Below the pieces are notes generated by a model. It did no database searches. It was not told the origin of the DNA and saw only the letters and a program-made list of their open reading frames with translations. A program made the translations under genes and the position numbers. Of a DNA stretch of 64,000 bases, positions 41,201 through 53,800 are shown piece by piece. The stretch's first letter is position 1. Every line of letters begins with the position of its first letter. Source of the DNA: Lachnospiraceae bacterium (GTDB lineage Bacteria; Bacillota; Clostridia; Lachnospirales; Lachnospiraceae). The stretch is from contig JAJXRY010000002.1 of assembly GCA_021628825.1 (NCBI GenBank), forward strand, positions 744,001 to 808,000. The letters run 5' to 3'.

Positions 41201-43119
41201 GTTGTTAAGCAGACAGATGGCAGTGCGCTGATTACCCGCAGCAAAAAGGGAATCATTAGTGCAGAAAAAAATGGCAAAAAAATGTTGTTGTCGGATATCT
41301 GTATATTTATTATAAAGGCTATAATGAACCTGTTAAGAAGAAAATAACAGTACCTACCTGTAATGTAAAAACCCAATTATGAATTATCAGTGGGAACAGA
41401 AACAGCCAGTGTATATCGTGAAAAATCAGGAGTATACGGTATATTTGAGGGATAAGAAAACCAAGAACAAGGTTGAATTAACAGAAAACACGATTCTTGG
41501 ATTTGACTATGATGCTACGACCGAGGAATTGTTTGACCGGGAACGTCTGGACGATGATTTGGATAATGGCAATATTTTTAATTAAAATTGATGGCAAACC
41601 CAGAGCAGGAAAAAGCGGTAATTACCGTTCAGATGGATACCTGGGACAGCGCGCTTAAGTATACGTTTAATTTAAAAACATCAACTAAGCATCCTGTAGT
41701 GAAGGTTGCATCAAATAAGCTTACCCTGAATACGCTGTGTAAAGATCAGGAGGCTGTTTTAAGCGTGTCGGTATCCGGAGAGGATGCAGAATTTAATGGA
41801 TTTGACAAGGATACATTGATCTATACAGGAAGTAAGACGTATAAGGCTGATGCCGATAAGCTGATACAGGCAATGCAGAGTGATAGTGATGGACTTAAAG
41901 TATTCCTTCCGACGGAATCCATTAAGGCAATGACTTACAACTTTAAGGTAATGCCCAAGATCCGGTACAAGGGATCAAATATAGACTATTATGGCAATCA
42001 GATTGCGTTTAGTGTTACGGTTAAAAATAATGATCCGGAAATAAAACCTGCGAAAAATGTATTTTCATTGAATGTGGTCTGCCCCGGAGAAGAAAAGGTC
42101 AGTGCTGCATACAGCATATTGAATGTTCCGGATGGAATGGCATATCAGATCAATGCAGATGAACTGAAACTGATTCCGGTCCGGACAAATAATAGTGGAG
42201 CGCTTGAAACCAGAAGTTTTATTAATTTAACTGTAGAAAATGATAAGATTACAGCACAACTCGATGCACAGACACCGGCTAAGGCTTTTTCTTATGAATA
42301 TTATGTGGATGGCCTTAAGATACAGATTGATGGGAATGATATTGCACTAAAGAAATTCAAGATTAAAGTAAGCGGTGTGAATAAGAGCCCTGCGATTTCT
42401 GTATCGGGCAAGGGAACTATAAATCCGGTTAATCCCAATAGCCAGATCGTATATACGGCTAAGATCAGTAACATTAACAGTGCTATAAAGGATGTGAGGA
42501 TCTGGGAATTGAAGAGCAACGGTGATTATTATTATGATGGCAACGGAGAAAAGCCCGAAAACAGAACCTCCGAGCATTTTGATGTACGTCTTGAAGGAAA
42601 TAATGCCATTGTGACTGCGAAGCAGGGAGTAACATTAACTGCATCCACTCAGTACCGTATTAAAATTGCGTATATCTTAGAGGCAGTGCCGGATAAATAT
42701 CAGGTTACTACGAAGGCATTTACGATTAAACCGGTGCAGACATTGCCTAAAATCAAAACAAATCGTACCAGTGCATATTTATTTGCAGGACAGAACAGAG
42801 CGAAGACGGTTAACATCGGGATAACGCAGACAAGTGTACCGGAGGCTGAGATTACAAACGTGGTATTTGCTAAGAATACACCGGACAATGTGAAAAAGGC
42901 ATATAGGGTATCTTATGATGCTATGAATGGAATGGTTACGTTAAAGCTGGTTAATCCTGCAAGTGTGGTATTAAATAAAAAGTATACAATTACACTGGAG
43001 ACAAAATGTAAAAAAATCAGTTAGAAAATTCGACAGGAACAACCTTCAAGGTAGATGTAACCGTGAGAAAAATAGCAACAGGGAAAGGACGTGTCAGATG
43101 GATACGTCTTTTCTATTAA
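38204..43119 (+). CDS. Giant secreted protein with BspA-type LRRs, Big_2 and tandem Ig-like domains
   Basis: About 1640 residues, cell-surface or secreted. Order: Sec signal peptide (about 1-28, AALAAILCSAMLLSS type core); Glu/Gln then Pro/Thr/Ser-rich linker (about 40-150, with repeated TPSATP-like units); BspA-type leucine-rich repeats at about 38,890-39,620 (units such as FANCTSLQRMVIPQSVQKI); a beta domain; Big_2-like domain SSNTNVATISDKGVICAKGQ (about 40,125-40,190); then at 41.0-43.06 kb an array of about 110-residue domains also found in the 55.1-kb protein. GTG 38204 has a perfect ribosome site. Frame changes are near 38795, 38878, 38965, 39215, 39265, 39320, 40555, 40705, 41285, 41395, 41583 and 43012. 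The last one leads to VDVTVRKIATGKGRVRWIRL and a stop at 43117-43119. No LPXTG motif. Probably an adhesin. Confidence 0.75.
38890..39620 (+). repeat. BspA-type leucine-rich repeat array within the 38.2-kb gene
   Basis: About eight to ten units of roughly 23 residues. Each shows the BspA/TpLRR pattern of A-F-x-x-C-x-x-L-x-x-[IV]-x-[LIV]-P-x-x-[LV]. Examples are GAFEGCGITSIEVPARVTAI, SAFSNCSSLTEVRMPKLETI, LFKGCTALTSVTLPETLVTI and RAFENCESLTEVSIL. Repeats of this kind act as protein- or glycan-binding solenoids in gut Firmicutes and Bacteroidetes surface proteins. Confidence 0.8.
41000..43060 (+). repeat. Tandem Ig-like domains, about 110-120 residues each
   Basis: Five domain starts share the pattern P-x-[IV]-x-[IV] followed about 8-12 residues later by a strand: NPSIQIKGKINLFY (about 41,008), HPVVKVASNKLTLN (41,690), DPEIKPAKNVFSLN (42,031), SPAISVSGKGTINP (42,385) and LPKIKTNRTSAYLF (42,743). 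The last four are 341-358 bases apart; the first gap is about twice as long and may hide another copy. The same domain array occurs at 59.6-61.5 kb. I do not know a name for this family. Confidence 0.6.
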
Positions 43120-43158
43120 CAGAGTCGAGTGATACACAGAATGAGAGAGGGGAAGAAT

Positions 43159-46100
43159 ATGAAGAAGAAAATGAGTTATCTGCTGATCCTTGTTTTAATG
43201 ATTCAATCTTTTTTGATGCAGCCCATATCAGTGACTGCGGCCAATATTCCTGAGGGGGAAGTCGCAACAGGCAGAGAGGATAAACAAAATACAGGAGATG
43301 TAGAAGATACAGAAGATACAGAGGGCAAGGATACAGAAATGCCTGAGCAAAGTGAAGGGAACACGGATAGTGAAGTGCCAACTAATGCTCCAATAGAAAC
43401 TCCGGATGAAAATCTGGATGAGAAAGACGAGGAGATATCAGACCCGGAGAGCACGACATCACCTGAAATACCACAGGAGACAACGGATGTAACCGGTGAA
43501 GACACGGACAATGAACTAAACACAGAAGCAACACCGACACCGTCAGCAACACCGACACCGTCAGCAGCTCCGCAGAATATACCGGAAGTGCAGGAGGAAT
43601 ATGTCAGCGCAAATGCCGGTCCGGTTTACCAGGAAGGTGCATTTGATGTAGTTGAAGACAGTGTTCCTTCTTCTACGGATCCAATGGGGTTGGTACAGGC
43701 TATTGATTGGAATCAGATTGATGCATATTTATATCAACAGTTCAGGGCCAGAAAAACAGATATTTCCCTGTCTCAATATAATATTCCATCCTCCTATGCA
43801 GGAACACTTGTTTCTGGGGTAGTAAACGAACATCCGGATCTTTATGCGGTTGATGTAGGGCATACCTATACCTATTATTCATCATCCGGATATTGCGTGA
43901 AAATTGCAGCAACATATAATGCCGGATATGACGATGCAGTCTTTCAGGATGCGGTAAATGAGGCATTAAGCAGTCTTGACTACAATATGGATGACATGCA
44001 GAAGGCGATCACATTACATGATTATCTGGTTTTGAATTGTGAGTATTATACAGATTCCAACACATATCCGGATACGGTTTATGATGCATATGCAGTACTG
44101 GTAGATCGGAAAGCAGTATGTCAGGGATATGCATTGGCTTATAAGTATTTGTTGAATCAGGCAGGTATTGATTGCTATATGGTTACAAGCAGTGAAATGA
44201 ATCATGCCTGGAATTTAGTTGAATTAAATGGACAGTACTATCAGGTTGATACTACCTGGGATGATCCTTTGCAGGACAGACTTGGCTATGCACGACATAA
44301 GTATATGTTCGTCAGTGATGAAGCATTTCAATCCAGCCGTGATCATTATGGGTGGCAGGTTACCTATCGTAATCAGGCCGTTAATCTGGTTGCCGATGAT
44401 ACAACATATGATAATGCATTCTGGGTTGACATTAATTCACCTTTTGTCATTAAGGATAATAATTTTTATTATGTGAATCGGAACACCAGGAAAATTACAA
44501 AGCGTGGATATACTACGGGGGAAGAAAGCAGCATATATGTTATTTCTGATACGTGGCGGCCGACAAATAGTCCGTCAAGTTATTATACAGCCTCCTATTC
44601 GGGCTTGTTTGCACTGGGAGACCGGCTTTACTTCAACACACCGGATTATGTGTATAGTATTACCTATGACGGAGATGACTTAAGACAGGAAACAGAGAAG
44701 CTGAGCGGAACAGCCGGATCGGTATACGGAATTACATATCGGGAGGGTCTGGTGTACTATGTTCTTTATACTCAATACCAGTCTGTTAAAGAGACACCTT
44801 TAACAACTCAATTATTAAATGATCATGCAGTATCGGTATCGAAAATAACAGTGAAGCCATCAGAGCTGTCATTGGGAATGGGAGAAAAGTTTGAGCTTGA
44901 GGTACAGATTCTTCCTTCGGCAGCAGCAGGACGTGCTATAGAATGGCAGAGCAGTGATCCGAATGTTGCTGCTGTGGAAGAGGGGATGATTACAGCCGTC
45001 GGAAAAGGAACATGTACAATCACAGCCACGGTAGATGGGAAACAGTCTTCCTGTAAGGTCACAGTACGCCACAAAACAGATAATCCGGTATTCTATCCTG
45101 AATCAGGAACGATTGATTATGGAGAAACCGTCACGATTGCTTCGGAAGCAGGTGCAGATATTTATTATACAGTGGATGGAAGCGAGCCGGCGTTAAAAGT
45201 AACAAAAAGCACAAAGAAATATGATAAACCGATTTCTTTGACAAAGGATACAGTGATTAAAGCTGTGGCAATATTGGAAAACGAGGATCCGAGTGAAGTA
45301 GTAACAGCAGAGTATCAGGTTTGTACGAATAATCTTTTGCTTGAGCAAAATAGCATAACGATGCTGGAGGGAGAACAAAAGAGCATCGGAGTAAAAGAGA
45401 TACCGACATTACGAGAGGAAAAGGATATTTCCTGGAGCTCCGATGCACCACAGACAGCATCAGTGGATAACAATGGAATGATTACAGCAGTGCGGGAAGG
45501 AACTGCAATCATTACAGCCAGGGTGAACGATCATAAAGATCGTATTATCACAGCAGAAATAGAAGTTACGGTAGAAGCGCCGGTTTATACAGTGCGCTTC
45601 ATTGGAAATGAGAATGCTGCTCCGATCAGCGTTCAGTCTATTAAGGCAAGAAGAGATGCGGTTGCACCTAAGGAAGGAAGTTTTCAGGTTCCCAATGGAT
45701 ATAAATTCATAGGTTGGAAGGAGGATTACACCAATATTCAGCAGGATATGGATATTCATGCGGAGTATGAAACCATCACGTATAAAAATTGATTATCAAC
45801 TGAATGATGGAGTTATGGAATCGGAGAATCCGGGTACTTATACGGTAGAATCGCCTGCCATAGAATTAAAAAAACCGACACGTGATGGGTATAAGTTTGT
45901 TGGGTGGTATGAAAAGGAAGATTTTACCGGAAACAGTATTTCTGTCATTGAAAGCGGAAGTACAGGCGATTTGACATTATATGCAAAATGGAAAGATGAA
46001 CGGGGACTTTGTTTTAAATCAGAAGGAGCTTCAGAAGATAATGTTATTCCTGCACAGGAATATACAGGAAAAAAAGCAATAAAGCCTGTGATAGATATTT

Positions 46101-47817
46101 ATTATGGCAGTGAATTATTGGATCCGAAAACGGATTATAGTATTACTTATCAGAATAATACCAGGGCATACCTGAATTCAACTCAAAGTTCAAATAATAA
46201 AAAAACCGACAATTCAAATAACGGGTAAGGGAAACTTTGCAGGAAAATTGGTATGCAATTTCGAAATAGCACCTAAAAATATCTCAGATGAAGATATTAT
46301 CATTGATAATTTGTCAGCTGCCTATAATAAGGGAAAGTACATCAAAGGATTACCACAAGTATATTGGAATGGTAAGAAACTGGCACAGAATAAGGATTAT
46401 ATAGTTGAGTATCCGGATAGTGGGGAAGGTGCATATGCAGAACCCGGAGATTATAACATTGTAATAAAAGCAAAAGCCGGAAGTAATTTTTCGGGAGAGC
46501 GCAGCATATCTTTTTCATATTACAGATCCGGTGCAGGAGCGTCTGCTCAGTAAAGTTACGATAGGAAAGATTGCGGATCAGAGATACCAGGGAAAGAAAA
46601 TTGAATTTACCGGAGAACAGCTTCAGCTTAGGTTCCAAAAAGAATCATTGGTATTGGGAGAGGACTATGAAGTCATTTATTCTGATCAGGACGATTACAC
46701 GGAAATTGGCACACATGAAATTCTGATCAGAGGAAAAGGAATCTATAGCGGAGAGCGCAGGGTTAAATTTAAGATTGTCGGGCAATCCATAAAAGGCTGG
46801 AAGGTGACGGTACCGGAGCTTGTCTATAATGGTGAGCATCAGTCTCCTCAGATAGTTGTAACGGATGCAAAAAATAATCCTATTGCGGAAGAGGGTAAAG
46901 GATTATACGGTTCGTTATGAAAAGAACTGTGATGCCGGAACAGCCAAAGTGATCATAACAGGAATAGGATCTTATACGGGAACGATTACGAAAAATTGCA
47001 AAATCAAATCTTGTAATATAACGAATGATTCCGATTTCTGTATTGAATTTGCAAATGGAGACAGTAATCAAAGCTATGAAAAAGATGGAGCGAAGCCTGT
47101 GGTTATCGTAACATATAAGGGAAACCGTTTACAGGAGGGAAAGGATTACAGCTTAACTTATGCTAATAATAAATCGGAATCCTCCAATGCAAAGAAAAAC
47201 CCGCTTATTACTGTGACGGGAAAGAAAAATTTCACTGGAAAGCGAACCATTGAATTTTCGATTAAAAAGCAGAATCTTGCAATGATGCAGATGACTGCAC
47301 CCGATATGATGGAAAATAAATCAGCAGGAAAATTTTTCAGTACGCCGGTATTAACAGATTTGAACGGTAAAAAACTGCAAAAAGGAAAAGACTATGAAAC
47401 ACAGTTTACTTATGAGGATGTAAATGGAACGATTCTTTCTAAGAAAGATTGTCCTAAGGCTGGAGCTGTAATTAAGGTGACGGTAACCGGAAAAGGCAAT
47501 TACGAAGGAACCTGCAGTACAACATTCCGGATTATTGCAAAGAATATGAATATTTCATCTGCCAGAGTGGCATATAATACAAAAGTTTTTATTATACAGG
47601 TGAGGCGGTTACCTTAAGGAAAGAAGACATCATAGTTAAAATGGGAAAAACAGTTCTTTCGAATGACCAATTTGAAATTGTGGAAGACAGTTATGTCAGC
47701 AATATAAAGAAAGGCACGGCTAAGGTTACAATTAGAGGAAAAGGTGAATATGGAGGAACGAAGGTAATTAGTTTCAGTATTGCATCACAGAGTATGAAAT
47801 GGTGGAGTAAAGAGTAA
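43159..47817 (+). CDS. Secreted transglutaminase-like protein with Big_2, chitobiase-C-type, Flg_new and tandem repeat domains
   Basis: About 1550 residues. Order: signal peptide (1-28); acidic then Pro/Thr-rich linker (30-147); transglutaminase-like core with the full Cys-His-Asp triad: Cys in KAVCQGYALAY (TGT 44119), His in NHAWNLVEL (CAT 44203) and Asp in YQVDTTWDD (GAT 44248). Then follow Big_2-like domains (about 44,840-45,065 and 45,320-45,585), a chitobiase C-terminal-like domain with IYYTVDGSEP (about 45,160), a Flg_new-type repeat YKFVGWYEKEDFTG (about 45,890-45,930), and seven tandem repeats to the stop at 47815-47817. ATG 43159 follows GAGGGGAAG and lies 39 bases after the LRR gene. 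Frame changes are at about 45,787, 46,200, 46,520, 46,890 and 47,590. It may act as a protein crosslinker, amidase or peptidase on the cell surface; the core type is known in all three roles. Confidence 0.8.
46050..47800 (+). repeat. Seven tandem extracellular repeats at the end of the transglutaminase-like protein
   Basis: Each unit of about 80-100 residues has a first half like G-x-x-L-x-x-G-K-D-Y-x-[VIL]-x-Y and a second half like V-x-[IV]-x-G-K-G-N-Y-x-G-T-x-x-x-x-F-x-I. Second halves read ITGKGNFAGKLVCNFEI, IRGKGIYSGERRVKFKI, ITGIGSYTGTITKNCKI, VTGKKNFTGKRTIEFSI, VTGKGNYEGTCSTTFRI and IRGKGEYGGTKVISFSI, in order from about 46,210 to 47,785. Such units are familiar at the C-terminus of clostridial surface proteins; they probably act as a stalk or wall-binding part. 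Confidence 0.7.
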
Positions 47818-47834
47818 GCAGGAGACAACTGAGG

Positions 47835-50800
47835 ATGAAAAAAACAGAAGATTTTTGTAAAATTATTTGCACTGTTTATGAGTATATCAATTGGAGTGGG
47901 ATGTTTGACACCCACTCCGATTGTGCGTGCGGAAGAAACCAAAGAGGACGTTACGTCAGAATTGCCGGAGGAAACAGCAACAGCATCTCCGTCCGGGCTG
48001 CCGGAGGAAACAGCAACAGCATCTCCGTCCGGTTCCCCGCAGCAGAGAGGAACGGCAGAACCAACGGAATCCCCGGAGGAGACAGAAACGGCAGAACCAA
48101 CGGAATCCCCGGAAGAGACAGCGACAGCATCTCCGTCAGGATTGCCGGAGGAAATAACAACAGCAGTACCAACAGAATCTCCGGAAGAGACGGAAACGGC
48201 AGAACCAACACCGTCATCCGTACCGGAGGCCGGAGACCTTGATTATATTCTGGGACGTCCGATGACAGAGGAAGAAGTTGAAAAGCAGAAAGAAGCTGTG
48301 CCTGCTTATTTGCCGGAATTACCTAAGGAAGAAACGGTAGAAGATTATCATGCAGATTTTAGTTTTTATGCTGAGACTCCGAGTCAGTATGATTCCAGGG
48401 ACTATGGATATGTGGCGACAGATGTCAGAAGTCAGTCTCCGTATGGGTCCTGCTGGACTTATGCATCGATTGCTTCATTAGAGAGCAGTCTTTTGATGCA
48501 GGGTGTGGAGGATAAAGACAGTATAGACTTGTCCGAATGGCATTTAGCTTATTTCTCGACACATACCGGTTCCGATAAACTTGGCAATACAACCGGGGAT
48601 TATGTGAAGGAAAAATCCGGAACCAGATATATGGATCTTGGTGGTAATGCGTTGATGTCCACAGTGGCGCTGTCTAACTGGAAAGGGGCGGTAAAAAGAA
48701 TCGGATTACCCGGGAAGCAGTGACCGTGAGACCCTTGATGCAGCGGGAGAAGCGTTGACACCGGAGGATGCCTGGACAGGGGATACCTATCATTTACAGG
48801 ACTGCTATATGGCGCCTGCTTCAGATCGGGAAGCGGTAAAACAGCTGATTATGGCAAATGGAAGTGTATATGGCAGTTATTATCATGTAGACAGCTACTA
48901 CAATTATGAGACAGCAGCGTATTATTGTCCGGAATCATATCAGAATCATGCAATCACAGTAATTGGATGGGATGACACTTATAGTAAGAATAATTTTAAA
49001 GTAAAACCGGAGCAGGATGGCGCCTGGCTGTGTAAAAAAACAGCTGGGGACCTTATTTTTGGAATGTCCGGATATTTTTTTATATTTCCTATTATGATGT
49101 TTCATTTAACAATGGAAATGTGGCTGCTTTTTGTTGGAAGATCGATCAGAGAAGGAGAAAATAACTATTATTATAGTGGTGGAGTACACTATGGAACATA
49201 TGTTTATACATATGGAGTTGCACAGTGCTATGAAGCAAAAGCAAACCCGGATGGAGCGGAAGTATTAACAGGTGTGGGATTTCATACACTCAGTTCCGGT
49301 ATTGGATATCAGGTACAGGTTTACAGGAATCCGGTAATGGTAGACGGAGTTGTGAAAGATCCGACCAGTGGTGAGCCGGTCTGGGAAGAAGCGGAGAGTG
49401 GAGAAACTTCTTTTGCAGGATATCATACCATAGAGTTTTCAAATGAAGTGCCGGTGGAAGAAGGCGATTGGTTTTCTGTTGTGATTTCGTTTGATAAGTC
49501 GGTTGAACTTTTTATGGACACAACCTTTAGTATGTCGAATGGGTATGAGTATGTGTATGAAAGCGTAAATGTGGCAAATCCGGGAGAGAGTTTTTTTAAG
49601 CAACAGTACAATCCCTATTATATTGACTTATATGAGAGCCGGGAAGGAAGCTACACACCCCGGATGAATGTGATCACTGAAAATGTAGATAAAGAAGCTT
49701 CCATTAATTTGTATCAGCGAATGGCGGATGGAAGTAATTTACTGCTCGGAGAGTATGCATCAATAGAAGCCGTAATACGGGAATTGAAAGCTGCAGGAAG
49801 TAAAGATAATGAGTATGTCATTGAATTGACGAAGGATATACGGGTCAGGAATAAGCTAGAGCTTCCGGACAATGTCGGAAAGCTTATGATAACAGGTCCT
49901 CTGAATTCTGAGGATCAGGTACAGCTTATAACAAAATCCGGTGCTGAAGAGGAAATAAAAGGATATTCTGATCTGGAAATCAGAAATCTGTCAATCCAGG
50001 GAAGCCTTTATGAGGTACCCGGAGATACCGCAATTATCGTATATGGAAATGTCAGTGTATCAGGAAATGTTACATCAGAAGATTTCAGGATAGAGAAAGG
50101 CAGTCAGTGTGACATTCGGGGGAAGCTTGAGGTAAATGGACGAACAGAATTAAACGGAGGATCGGAAGCGGGAGAGAAGGCCCGATTGGAAGCACATAGT
50201 ATTTATCTGAATAATACAGATATGTTCTATGCGGAAATCAAGGGATATGAGAATTTTCAGATTAACGGAACACTTGTAAGTGGAACTCCCGATAATAAGC
50301 TGATTACCTATCAGAAGCTTGATACGGCCGGTGGAGTGATCGGTGTATATCTGTGTGTAAATAAGGCAGTGGTGCTGGATGATGATAAAAATCCGATAGA
50401 AATCAGTGTATTAAATGAACAGGGGTATCCGTGGTTAAAAGATTCACCGACAGCAGCAGGAATATTGGTAAATGCCGGTCAGGCAGATGCTGTGAGCTTT
50501 TGTGCTTCTGAACAGAACTGCGCAGAGAGCCGGCCGAGGCTGATGAAGAAGGGCACCGGAATTTATGTGTATTATTCAAAAGAAGCGCCGGTTGAAGTTT
50601 TTCTGTCGGAAAATGGGAAAGAACAGTCGCTTGCAAACTTTACGGATCTGGAGCAGGCTGTAAAAATATGTGGATGGAAGAAAAGATAAATCGGCATCTT
50701 ATATGATCAGTTTATATGATGATATTGGCAATGAAAAGGGTATGAAATTAAATCTGCCAACCTATGCAGGTATGGTCACCTTAAGATCCGGAAATGCTGA

Positions 50801-53800
50801 TGAAATTATAAAAATACGGTTAAATAATTCCATAACGCTTAAAACAGATACTGCTTTTGAAGGAATAGAGTTTGAGGTGATTACCTCTTCAAAAACAATG
50901 AATATTTCCGGTACAAAGCAATCCTTATTCTGGAGCAATTCTGAAATGGCAGAAGACTCCCGGATCAATAATGTGAATCTTGCCGGTCTTTCGGTGCAGG
51001 AAGGAAGTACCTTTGATATCTGGGGAAAATCCAATATCGGTACATTACAGTTAGGAACGGCATCAGCTCTTAAAGTAATGGGTCAGAATACGGTGATTAC
51101 CAACATCAGGGATTATATACCTTATGAGGGTAAGGGTGATGAATCCACATTGTATGTTGGCATGAATGCAGGAGTGACTATTAAGGGAGAAGTGTCTTCG
51201 CAGGAGGAAGGAAGGCTGCTTATCGGAAAAGCAGGAGCCCGGGAGCTTGAGAACCTGTCAGATATTAAGAAGGAAAACCAGTATCTCATTGCTGAGAATG
51301 CGGCAGCGTCTGCATTTGCTTTTGAAAATAGTGGTGCTGTTGGTGTGAAGCATGCGAAGGGAATTTATGAAGGTACACAGGAAAATATCGCAAATGGACT
51401 TATTCAGGTGAAGCTGGATGAGAAAAAAATAATTCTCAAAACTACAGCTATTATATTGACTGGTATCAGGCAGTTCAGGAAATAAATTATCTGGGCGACC
51501 CGGAGGCAGACTATGAAATGTCTGTTCTTTCAGACATTGTATATACAAAACGACTGGATGAGAAAGGGAAAGAGATAAAAAAACGCCGGGTGTTTTTCAG
51601 TCTGCCGGCTATAAATAAATGTAATTCCTTTACCATTAAAGGAAATCATCATAAGGTTTCATTTGCCAGGGTAGATGTTGTAAATAACAGAAATATCCTT
51701 GAAGAGCTTTATCTGCTTCCGCAGAATGATAAGATAGATCTCACTTTGAAATCGAATAAAAAAGGAGAAGGAACCCTTCTGTTGAAACATGTTCAGCAGG
51801 AGGAAAGTGTGTCAACGCTGTTCCGAAACATTACAGGCAGTGATAAGAAGACCATGTTGTGCCTCACAGACGATACGGAAATCACGGCAGCAGGCAATGT
51901 AAAGGGGATAGGAACACTTTGTATTGGAGCAGAGGAGGATGAACAGGAAGCCGGAGATGGCAGGCTGTTTGTATCCGGAACATTAAGCGCAGGTTTGTTG
52001 AATATCAGTTCATCCGTACCGGGAAGCCTGGAGAATTCTGCTGTAATTGTTACAGGTCAGATGACTGCCGAAAAATTAAATGGACAGAACGGAGTCCTTG
52101 TTATCAGACAGACATCTGCGAAAAATGCGGCTCCATTGGGAAAGGTGACCGGAACTTCGGACAGAAGTACAGATGCACCATTGACAGTTCTGGTATTAAG
52201 ACCGGATATTACATCCGTGAATCTGTATCGTCAGCGGGTAGCCGGGAAAGATACCCCATTCACAGACCGGGCAGAGGGAGTGCCGTTAATTCAGGCTCCC
52301 GGCCTTTCGGCAGATATCATTACCACGGCACAGGTGGAAGAAACGGAAGCCGGATATGCGATTAAGCAGTTAAATGATGTTGTTCGTTATAAAGACGCTG
52401 CCGGCTATATTTATGCAGGCAAAAAAGAAAATTTTGCAATATGCATTAAGGCGAGAAAGCAGGATGGAACAGAATTTAAGAGTTACGCAGAAAACTGGTA
52501 TCAGGCGGTTCATGATCTGGATAAAATGGGAAACAGCTATCCGGTATATGAATTGCAGTTATTGGAAAGCAGGGTATATTATACCGGCTGGGACAGCAAA
52601 AAGGCAGAGGAAAAAGCCGGATACGCTGCGCCTTCCGTCTAAAGTAAAGGGAACACTGATTATCTGCAATGCTGAAAATGTAACTGCTGAATTAATTTAT
52701 AAGGATGATATGAAAATACCGGATCAGTTAACTCTGGAATGGAACAACCTGTCATTTATGCAGGTAGACAATAAGGGAGAGCAGACAACGCGTGGAATCC
52801 GGATTGGAAATGCAGGAACCCTTGCATTGAAAGATTTTGGTACAAAGCAGATAGAACTGGGAACAGTTACAGCTCCCAGGGGGAGTCTGGTACTTGAAAA
52901 ATTCATCTATAGACCTGGCCGGAAAAGCGGATATTCAGAACCTGTTTGTGAATGAGGGGGAAAACACAGTTCAGGCTAAGGGAGAACTAAACCTTCAAAA
53001 TGTAAGAGGACTGGATCAGGCCGGAAAGGTTATACTGGAAACTACGAGCCGGTATAAGGGTAAGGATGCAAAAAAACAGATGATCCAACTGTCCCAGATA
53101 GCAGTAACGGGAGAAATAGCAGGTAATGCAGAAGTGAAGCTTCGTATGGTGAAAGATACCGGAGAGAATTATGAAGCAGAGGAAATTATGCTTTTAACCG
53201 GTGAAAAACCATCTTTGCTGAAAAGACTCATGAAGGTTACAGGAAATGCGGCTGACGGACGGATAAAATTAATTGCCGGAGACGGCAGTAATATAGAGGA
53301 GAATACAGGACATCTGATTACTCAGGGGGATGGAATTTATCTCATAAAAGAAAGCCCGGTCATTAAGGTGACATCTTCAGGAGGAATGACAGATGATTAC
53401 ATTGGATATTTCAGCAGCTGGCAGTCTGCATTGGAGGCTGTCTCTGCTTCGGTAAAAGAGAGATCTTACGCTGGGAAAGGATAATCAAAAAGGAGTATCA
53501 GATTATATTTTTAAAAGAAATTGATCAGGCGGTCGGAGGTAAGATCCCTTCAAATGTTAAGAAATTATCGGTAACCAATTCAGGCGACAGCACAAGGATG
53601 AAATTGGTGGTGAAGGGTGATCTCAGCTTTGAGGGAAAGAATGGAATACTTGCTTTTGAAAATATGGATATTGCAGTTTCCGGTAAAGTAAATGGTTACC
53701 AATTGAACCTGACACAATCCGGTCTCAGCGCAGCCGGAGATATTTCAATAAAAAGGACGGAATTAAACGAGGGTCTGCTTGAGGCATCCAATGTTACAAT

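Noticed and set aside
43060..43119. Basic C-terminus GRVRWIRLFY of the LRR protein as a sortase-type charged tail
   Set aside because: No LPXTG and no hydrophobic stretch before it; the frame there depends on an indel near 43,012.
47955..48225. CRISPR-like array in the linker repeats
   Set aside because: Repeats are in frame, code a Pro/Glu/Thr linker, have no unique spacers and no cas genes nearby.
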